Positions 15,899 through 20,961 of a stretch of 20,961 nt of DNA are shown here, in pieces. The notes under the pieces were generated by a model. It worked only from the letters and a program-made list of their open reading frames with translations. It was not told the origin of the DNA and ran no database searches. Source of the DNA: an uncultured Collinsella sp. (GTDB lineage: Bacteria > Actinomycetota > Coriobacteriia > Coriobacteriales > Coriobacteriaceae); assembly GCA_958452935.1 (NCBI GenBank), contig CAUDVX010000032.1, positions 1 to 20,961 of the forward strand. Direction: 5' to 3'. The position numbers and the translations under genes are program-made. Within the stretch, counting starts at the first letter, position 1; each line of letters begins with the position of its first letter.

Positions 15899-17494
15899 CT
15901 AGGAACGGACAATCTTATCGACGTTCTCGAGCTGCAGCTCGTCGCCATCCTGACCCTCGATCACCACATTTTGCAGGTCGAGGACTTTCACGTTCTGCGC
16001 GATGATGCCCTGGCGCGCCATGGGCTCCACGCCGCAGGCCATTGCAGGCACAAAGGGCTCGGCATCTGCCGCAAAGGTCACATGGACATCCTGGAACGTC
16101 AGGCGCGTCACCTTACTCTCGGGCAAGCCCGTGATGTAGGCGGCGGCAGCGTGGCAGTTGGTGGCCTCGATATCGCAAAACGTCGTGGCGCCAAAGCCGG
16201 GCGTACGGTCGTCGACGGGCACCGCGTCGCGGCTCTGGACATAGTCGGTCTTGCCGTCCTTATCGCAGAAGTAGAACGAATTGACCACGAAAGGCGTGAG
16301 CACCTCGTCCATGCGAATGTGCTCAAAGGTGATGCCCTCGTTGACGGCGTCCTTGCCGCGACCGCGACGAGTCTTAACGCGCAGGCCGCGGTCGGTGCGC
16401 TCAAAGAGGCACTTGCTCACGGTGAGGTCCTTGATGCCGCCGGCAGCCTCGGACCCCAACACCACGGCGCCATGACCGTCGTGCATGTAGCAGTGAGCGA
16501 TCAACACGTCATGCGTGGCGGGACGAAGCTCGGGCTCAATGCCCAGTTTGCCGCTCTTGATGGCGATGCAGTCGTCGCCCACCGAGAACTGGCAACCCAG
16601 GATGCGAACAAAGCCACAGCTCTCGGGATCGAAGCCGTCGGTGTTGTGGGAGTTCTTGGGACCCTCGATGGACAGGCACAGGGCATCGACGTGTTCGCAC
16701 AGAACGGGATGGATGTTCCATGCTGGGCTGTTGCGGACGGTAAAGCCGGCAAGGCTCACGTTTTGGCACTCGGACAGGAAGATCATGCGCGGGCGGGCGA
16801 TCTCGCGGCCCTCCTCGGGGCGGAAGATATTCTTAAAGTCCTTGTTCCACCAGTTATCCTCGGCAAAATCGGTCTGGCCGTCGATGGCGCCGCGGCCATA
16901 GATGCACACGTCGTGCACGCTCAGACCCGTAAAGGTCGAGCAATAGGTCGAAAAGCTCTCGCCCTCCCAGCGGCCCAGGGGCAGCATATCGGTGCCGGCA
17001 TACCCGGTGCCCTTGTCACCCGTGACCGTGCCCGGAATGCAGGCAAGCGCCGCGCGGTCGTGACGGGCCAGCAGCACCGCGCCCTCGGCGAGCTCGATGT
17101 TGATATTGCTCTTAAGGAAGAGGGACTTGATGCGGTAGTTGCCAGCGGGAATCAGCACGCGCCCGCCCTTGGGACAAGCCATGATGGCAGCCTGGATATT
17201 GGTGGTGTCATCGTGCTCGGCATCGCCTTTGGCGCCGCAGTCGCGAACGTTGATGGTAAAGGGCTCCGCGGGCGTGGTGACGCCCACACTCAGCTCACGC
17301 TCGCCGCAGACAAAGCGGACGAGGTTGCGCTTGCCGGGAACCAGGCCGTCAACATAGGTCTCGACCGTATTCGTGGTACCGACGGGCTCATCGTTGACAA
17401 AGATCTCCCACGTATCGGCACAGGTAAAGTAGCCACCGTCGTCGAGCTCAATAACGGCCGCGCGGGCGTTGCGCCAGATAACGTTCGTCTCCAT
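15899..17494 (-). CDS. GH28 polygalacturonase-family glycoside hydrolase
   Basis: GH28 enzymes hydrolyse alpha-1,4 galacturonosyl (or rhamnogalacturonan) linkages. The 531-residue protein has a beta-sandwich-like N-terminal region (about 1-80), then INVRDCGAKGD opening the beta-helix. All family motifs follow: NTDG (284-287), GDD (306-308), GHG (340-342) and the RVK triplet (372-374). No signal peptide is present, pointing to a cytoplasmic enzyme, probably an exo-acting one on oligogalacturonides; exo mode is inferred from location and the extra N-terminal domain. ATG 17494 follows GAGGGAGAG; five residues upstream in frame are excluded for lack of such a site. It follows the symporter gene by 114 nt with a terminator in between, and no clear promoter of its own is seen. 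Confidence 0.93.
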   Translation of the reverse strand: METNVIWRNARAAVIELDDGGYFTCADTWEIFVNDEPVGTTNTVETYVDGLVPGKRNLVRFVCGERELSVGVTTPAEPFTINVRDCGAKGDAEHDDTTNIQAAIMACPKGGRVLIPAGNYRIKSLFLKSNINIELAEGAVLLARHDRAALACIPGTVTGDKGTGYAGTDMLPLGRWEGESFSTYCSTFTGLSVHDVCIYGRGAIDGQTDFAEDNWWNKDFKNIFRPEEGREIARPRMIFLSECQNVSLAGFTVRNSPAWNIHPVLCEHVDALCLSIEGPKNSHNTDGFDPESCGFVRILGCQFSVGDDCIAIKSGKLGIEPELRPATHDVLIAHCYMHDGHGAVVLGSEAAGGIKDLTVSKCLFERTDRGLRVKTRRGRGKDAVNEGITFEHIRMDEVLTPFVVNSFYFCDKDGKTDYVQSRDAVPVDDRTPGFGATTFCDIEATNCHAAAAYITGLPESKVTRLTFQDVHVTFAADAEPFVPAMACGVEPMARQGIIAQNVKVLDLQNVVIEGQDGDELQLENVDKIVRS

Positions 17495-17540
17495 GGGTCT
17501 CTCCCTCAAATGTAATCAGAAGTTCATACTACTCGTTTTT

Positions 17541-17584
17541 AAAAAAGGGCCGCACCCGCCGGTGGATCTCCGGTGGCACGGCCC
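17541..17584 (-). terminator. Rho-independent terminator after the symporter gene
   Basis: On the minus strand a GGGCCG ... CGGCCC stem (17547-17552 with 17579-17584), with further GC-rich pairing potential inside, is followed by six T. It lies 25 nt after the symporter stop. GH28 starts only about 50 nt further on with no obvious promoter, so partial read-through may set its level below that of the symporter. Confidence 0.8.
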
Positions 17585-17608
17585 TGTGGTTTGGACGATG
17601 CGCCTGCC

Positions 17609-19168
17609 CTACTCGGCGGGAATTACGCTGCCGTCCTGGAAGCCAACGTTGTTGTGAGCGAAGCAGTCCTCGTACTTGAAGCCGGAGAGCTCCTCGCAAA
17701 GAGCCTTGACCTCGGGCTGGACGTCGGCCATCTTGCCGCCCTCCTTGACGCGCTTGATCTCGTCGCAGAGGATGTCGCACTGCTCCTTGTCGATCTTGAT
17801 GCCGCGGGCAAGGACAGCCGCGAGCAGGAAGAAGCCGGCGCAGCCGATGAGCATGTAGCCGCAGATGTACAGAGGCACGGTGGCGGGCTGGGTTACGGCG
17901 TCGCTGTTGCCGGCGGTCTGAATGAAGCCGGAGGCAGCAAGGACAATAGCCCATGCGTTAACGGCGATAGCCTGGGCGATCTGCTGGCAGAGCTGCTGAG
18001 CGGAGCTGTAGATGCCCTCGCGACGACGCAGGGTGATGAGTTCATCGACATCGGGGATGTAGTTGAGCAGAACATCGGGCAGGTACTGGAAACCAACGTA
18101 GAAGAACTTCCAGATGGCGAAGATGATGGGGTAGGCAATCATGGCGATGGCGACCGTGGAGGTGCCGTTAATCTGACCAAAGGCGAAGTAGTTGTAGGCG
18201 ATGATGCACGCAGCGCAACCGACGTTGGCCAGGTACCAAGACTTGTGGAAGCCCTTCTTGGCCATGAGGGCAACCCAGATGGCGGTGCAGACGATAGCGA
18301 CGACCTTGCCGGGCATCTCCATCACGGACTCATAGGACTTAGGAATCTGCAGGCAGTAGACGATGAAGAAGGACAGGCAGGCAGACCAGCAGGCAGCAGC
18401 GAGCTTCGTGGAGACCTGTGCATACAGGACCTTGCGGAAGGACTTGTTGCGGAAGGTAGAGACAACGTCGATGAAGAACTTCTTGATACCCTCGCCGACG
18501 CTCTCGATCTTCTCCTGAGCCACCTCCTCGGGGGTGTGCTCCCACGTGGACAGGTACACGCACAGCAGCGAGATTGCCATGACCGAAGCGTTGACCGTAG
18601 CGATGATGAAGTAGCTGAACGGGTTGGTCTCGCCGAAGGTGCCAAAGCCAAAGCCGACGAGTGCTGCCATCAGGAAGCCGGCGGCGTTACCAAAGAGGTG
18701 CTTGTAGCCGGTGAGGTACGTACGCTCCTTGAAGTCGTCGGTCATCTCGATGGTAAGCGGCGACAGGTTGGCGGTGCAGAACGTATACGCGACGTTGTAG
18801 ATCAGGTACAGCACAAAGTAGTACGGGAAACCGAACGGCGTAGCCACAAAGATGAGCGGCTCGGCGACCATCATCGGGATTGCCAGCAAGATCCAGAAAC
18901 GGCGGCGGCCAAAGATACGGCCGATCTTGGTAGCGTAGAAGTTATCGGCCACAAAGCCCATAAGCGGGCACAGAATGGCGTTGAGATAGATGGCGAACGA
19001 GCTGATCAGCGCAGCCTCGCCTGCGGACAGGCCGCACTCCGTGGACAGGAACAGCACCATGTAGCTGTGCGTAAAGGTCAGGGCACCGGAGTTGAGCATG
19101 CCGCCCATACCAAAGCCCAAGCGCGTCCAGAATGTGATCTTGCGCTTTTTACCGATCTTGTTAGTCAT
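17609..19168 (-). CDS. GPH-family (MFS) sugar:cation symporter
   Basis: The 519-residue membrane protein has about twelve hydrophobic segments and features of the glycoside-pentoside-hexuronide:cation symporter family. These include an N-terminal LGFGMGGMLNSGAL helix, LMGFVADNFYATKIGRIFGRRRFWIL (a long loop between helices 2 and 3), the central NLSPLTIEMTDDFKERTYLTGYK and the signature-like IPDVDELITLRRREGIYSS. Such carriers import sugars or uronides with H+ or Na+. Here the likely cargo is galacturonate or pectin oligomers, by context only. The last 70 or so residues form a polar tail. GAGGGAG lies 4 nt before ATG 19168; a longer frame to 19237 lacks support. It has its own promoter with paired operators. 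Confidence 0.92.
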   Translation of the reverse strand: MTNKIGKKRKITFWTRLGFGMGGMLNSGALTFTHSYMVLFLSTECGLSAGEAALISSFAIYLNAILCPLMGFVADNFYATKIGRIFGRRRFWILLAIPMMVAEPLIFVATPFGFPYYFVLYLIYNVAYTFCTANLSPLTIEMTDDFKERTYLTGYKHLFGNAAGFLMAALVGFGFGTFGETNPFSYFIIATVNASVMAISLLCVYLSTWEHTPEEVAQEKIESVGEGIKKFFIDVVSTFRNKSFRKVLYAQVSTKLAAACWSACLSFFIVYCLQIPKSYESVMEMPGKVVAIVCTAIWVALMAKKGFHKSWYLANVGCAACIIAYNYFAFGQINGTSTVAIAMIAYPIIFAIWKFFYVGFQYLPDVLLNYIPDVDELITLRRREGIYSSAQQLCQQIAQAIAVNAWAIVLAASGFIQTAGNSDAVTQPATVPLYICGYMLIGCAGFFLLAAVLARGIKIDKEQCDILCDEIKRVKEGGKMADVQPEVKALCEELSGFKYEDCFAHNNVGFQDGSVIPAE

Positions 19169-19244
19169 CGAGCTCCCTCTCTTTTCTCGATTGTCTTGGA
19201 ACAAGACATTGGAGTCCATACCGACGTCTGTCTGCATGCCGTTC

Positions 19245-19262
19245 AGGGTGAACGTTTAGCTA
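19245..19262 (-). promoter_or_regulatory. LacI-type operator C, downstream of the symporter promoter
   Basis: AGGGTGAACGTTTAGCTA has a strong left half and a degenerate right half around the central CG at 19253/19254. It lies just downstream of the predicted -10 box (19264-19269), where a repressor would cover the start site. It is centred 40 bp from operator D. Confidence 0.5.
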
Positions 19263-19263
19263 G

Positions 19264-19292
19264 ATTATGCGCGATTGCTTATGATAGGTGAA
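19264..19292 (-). promoter_or_regulatory. Predicted symporter promoter
   Basis: On the minus strand TTCACC (complement of 19287-19292) and CATAAT (complement of 19264-19269, five of six consensus bases) are separated by exactly 17 bp. The -35 hexamer is part of operator D. The predicted leader to ATG 19168 is about 90 nt. Confidence 0.6.
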
Positions 19293-19300
19293 CGTTCACT
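19285..19300 (-). promoter_or_regulatory. LacI-type operator D over the symporter -35 box
   Basis: TAGGTGAACGTTCACT contains the perfect 12-bp palindrome GTGAACGTTCAC (19288-19299) with a central CG. It covers the predicted -35 box, so binding would exclude RNA polymerase. It is the most symmetric of the five motifs apart from the 38-bp palindrome. Confidence 0.65.
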
Positions 19301-19404
19301 TGTATATTATCCTTGAACGGTCGTTTTTTGCCGCTGAACGGACACAATTGAGGCTCTAAGACCTATTGTCTGCTGGTAAAGGTGCCATGCTGGACACCCA
19401 TGAG

Positions 19405-19420
19405 ATAGGTGAACGTTTAT
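19405..19420 (-). promoter_or_regulatory. LacI-type operator E, distal copy
   Basis: ATAGGTGAACGTTTAT repeats the conserved left half of the motif, with a weak right half. It is centred 121 bp upstream of operator D and no promoter is evident beside it, so a role as a looping auxiliary site is possible. Confidence 0.45.
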
Positions 19421-19449
19421 CGTATTTTCCAATTTTTTCACTTAACCAC

Positions 19450-19485
19450 AAAACGAAAACCCCGCCGGGAACACTCCCGACGGGG
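19450..19485 (-). terminator. Rho-independent terminator after uxaA
   Basis: A GC-rich stem of about 10 bp with one mismatch (19460-19469 with 19476-19485) is followed on the minus strand by TTTTCGTTTT. It starts 36 nt after the uxaA stop and makes uxaA and the symporter gene separate transcripts. Confidence 0.85.
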
Positions 19486-19521
19486 CCGACGACATAGCGC
19501 TACGCTTGGGTGCATTTGCCA

Positions 19522-20961
19522 CTACAGGCAGACGCCGTCCTTCCAGATGCTGATCTCGTGACAGCCACGGCGCTCGGCACTCGTGAGTTTACCGCTCGCC
19601 GTCTCCAGCACCAGCTGGTATAGATCGTGAGCAGCCTCGTCGAGCGTGCGCTCACCCGTGGCAATCACGCCGGCGTTAAAGTCCATCCAGTTGGCCTTGT
19701 GGTCGCACAGGCGCTGATTGGTGAACACCTTGAGCGTAGGCGCCGGCGCGCCAAACGGTGTGCCGCGGCCGGTCGAGAACAGAATCACGTGGCAGCCGGC
19801 AGCCGTCAACGCCGTGGTGGATACCATGTCGTTGCCCGGACCGCACAGCATGTTCAGGCCGTGTTTAGTTGCCCGGCCGGCATACGGCAGCACGTCGACG
19901 ATGGGGGCAGACCCGCCTTTTTGCACGCAGCCGCAGCTCTTGTCCTCGAGCGTGGTAATACCGCCGTCCTTGTTGCCGGGACTCGGGTTCTCGTAGACGA
20001 CCTCGCCGTGGCTAATAAAGTAGTCCTTAAAGCCATTGAGCATGTCGGAAGCGGCGTTAAAGACCCGCTCGTTCTCACAGCGATCGAGCAGGATACTCTC
20101 GGCGCCAAACATCTCGGGCACCTCGGTAAGCACCGACGCGCCGCCGCGGGCGACAACCATATCACTCACGCGACCGATCGTGGGATTGGCGGTAATGCCC
20201 GAAAGGCCGTCGGAGCCGCCGCACTTAAGTCCAATAACCAGCTCGGAGGCCAAAATGGGCTCGCGCTCGGCTTGCTTGGCGAGGTCTGCCAGCTCGGCCA
20301 GAATCTTGTGGCCCTCGATCTGCTCGTCGGCTACATCCTGGCAGGTGAGGAAGCGGACGCGCTCGTGATCGAAGTCACCGAGCTCGTCGAGCACCTGCTG
20401 GTGTGTGCAGTTCTCGCAACCAAGCGACAGGAACAGCACGCCCGCCGCATTAGGGTGACGCGAGAGCGCCACCAGCAGACGACGCGTCTGGGCATGGTCG
20501 GCGCCGGTCTGTGAGCAGCCGAAGGGATGCGGGAAGTAGTAGACGCCCTCGAGCGAGCCCTCGACCAGATCCTGAGCCTGCTCGCACATAGCACGCGCAA
20601 CCTCGTTGACGCAGCCGACCGTGGGGATGATCCACAGCTCGTTGCGCGTCGCGGCGCGACCGTCGGCGCGGCGGAACCCCATAAAGGTCTCGGGCTCAAC
20701 CGACTCAACGACCGGATACGTGGGGTTGTAGGTGTACTCGACCTCGCCCGAAAGGTTGGTCTTCACATTGTGCGTGTGGAGCCACTGACCGGGCTGGACA
20801 TCGCCCGTCACGTGTCCGATAGGAAGGCCGTACTTAATGACGTCCTCGCCGGCGGCAATCGAGCGCACAGCCATCTTGTGGCCTTGCGGAATATCCTCCG
20901 CGGCCACGACCTCGCCCACCCCGGGAACCGCGACGGCGGTGCCCTTGGCAAGCGGCGACAG
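19522..20961 (-). CDS. uxaA: Altronate dehydratase UxaA, 5' end outside window
   Basis: UxaA converts D-altronate to 2-keto-3-deoxygluconate in galacturonate breakdown. The frame is open to the window edge, so the start is missing; 479 residues are visible against about 495 in E. coli, so only a short piece is lost. The visible N-terminus (AVPGVGEVVAAEDIPQGHKMA) is the small SAF-type domain, followed by the main dehydratase domain. Conserved cysteines appear in PFGCSQTG, LGCENCTHQ, GLKCGGSDGLSG, KSCGCVQKGG and NMLCGPGNDMVSTTALTAAG. Related galactarate dehydratase (GarD) shares this fold, but the neighbouring pectin enzymes favour altronate. A GTG at 20919 is in frame but internal to the SAF domain and should not be taken as the start. 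Confidence 0.9.
   Translation of the reverse strand: MSPLAKGTAVAVPGVGEVVAAEDIPQGHKMAVRSIAAGEDVIKYGLPIGHVTGDVQPGQWLHTHNVKTNLSGEVEYTYNPTYPVVESVEPETFMGFRRADGRAATRNELWIIPTVGCVNEVARAMCEQAQDLVEGSLEGVYYFPHPFGCSQTGADHAQTRRLLVALSRHPNAAGVLFLSLGCENCTHQQVLDELGDFDHERVRFLTCQDVADEQIEGHKILAELADLAKQAEREPILASELVIGLKCGGSDGLSGITANPTIGRVSDMVVARGGASVLTEVPEMFGAESILLDRCENERVFNAASDMLNGFKDYFISHGEVVYENPSPGNKDGGITTLEDKSCGCVQKGGSAPIVDVLPYAGRATKHGLNMLCGPGNDMVSTTALTAAGCHVILFSTGRGTPFGAPAPTLKVFTNQRLCDHKANWMDFNAGVIATGERTLDEAAHDLYQLVLETASGKLTSAERRGCHEISIWKDGVCL

Larger units (their letters stand above)
19169..19521. other. 353-nt intergenic regulatory region, uxaA to symporter
   Basis: This gap contains the uxaA terminator (19450-19485), three operator motifs (centres near 19253, 19293 and 19414) and the symporter promoter. 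Two further TGAACGG half-site-like words (19314-19320 and 19335-19341) lie between. The stretch 19342-19400 shows nothing I recognise. No open frame here looks like a gene. Confidence 0.7.

Noticed and set aside
15839..17515. 558-codon plus-strand open frame opposite GH28
   Set aside because: Shadow of the GH28 gene, which carries all family motifs; the antisense product has no family features.
17573..19291. 572-codon plus-strand open frame opposite the symporter
   Set aside because: Shadow of a clear membrane transporter; the antisense product is hydrophilic and unlike known families.

Overview
The window looks like a high-GC Gram-positive chromosome, most likely a gut Coriobacteriia member such as Collinsella. 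This rests on G/C-rich third codon positions, GGAGG-type ribosome binding sites, frequent GTG starts and the protein flavour; it is an inference, because no 16S or other marker gene is present.

Left part (about 1-8510): a complete potassium-scavenging Kdp module. kdpF, kdpA, kdpB and kdpC run leftwards from about 4745. The sensor kinase and response regulator kdpD and kdpE run rightwards from 4990. The divergent intergenic region holds a tandem heptamer repeat that looks like the KdpE site, just upstream of a weak kdpF promoter. A nearly identical 72-nt hairpin element with a T-tract lies at each end of the module, at 23-94 and 8433-8504.

Right part (8520-20961, all on the minus strand): a pectin and oligogalacturonide catabolic region. 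In transcription order it holds altronate dehydratase (uxaA, cut by the window edge), a terminator, a GPH-family sugar/cation symporter, a second terminator, a GH28 polygalacturonase-like hydrolase, an alpha/beta-hydrolase esterase, a fused CE8 pectin methylesterase plus alpha/beta-hydrolase esterase, an SGNH esterase, a GH105 unsaturated glycuronyl hydrolase, a TIM-barrel sugar isomerase/epimerase-like protein and a GltD-like FAD/Fe-S oxidoreductase. None of the hydrolases shows a signal peptide. The inferred scheme is import of partly esterified pectin oligomers by the symporter, cytoplasmic removal of methyl and acetyl groups, hydrolysis by GH28 and GH105, and entry of galacturonate into the Uxa route.

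Regulation of the pectin region: five copies of a LacI-type operator motif (ATAGGTGAACGTT followed by a variable right half, central CG) occur only in the two large upstream regions, before the symporter and before GH105. Each promoter has a pair 40-41 bp apart. The upstream operator supplies a TTCACC -35 hexamer and the downstream one lies near the start site. One GH105 operator is embedded in a 38-bp near-perfect palindrome. The regulator is not in the window.

The most interesting items are the shared dual-operator promoter design, the 38-bp palindrome, the repeated hairpin with a conserved loop bracketing the kdp module, the methylesterase-esterase fusion, and a 22-nt exact repeat shared by kdpC and an insertion in kdpA. 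I found no tRNA, rRNA, CRISPR array, insertion sequence or phage gene.
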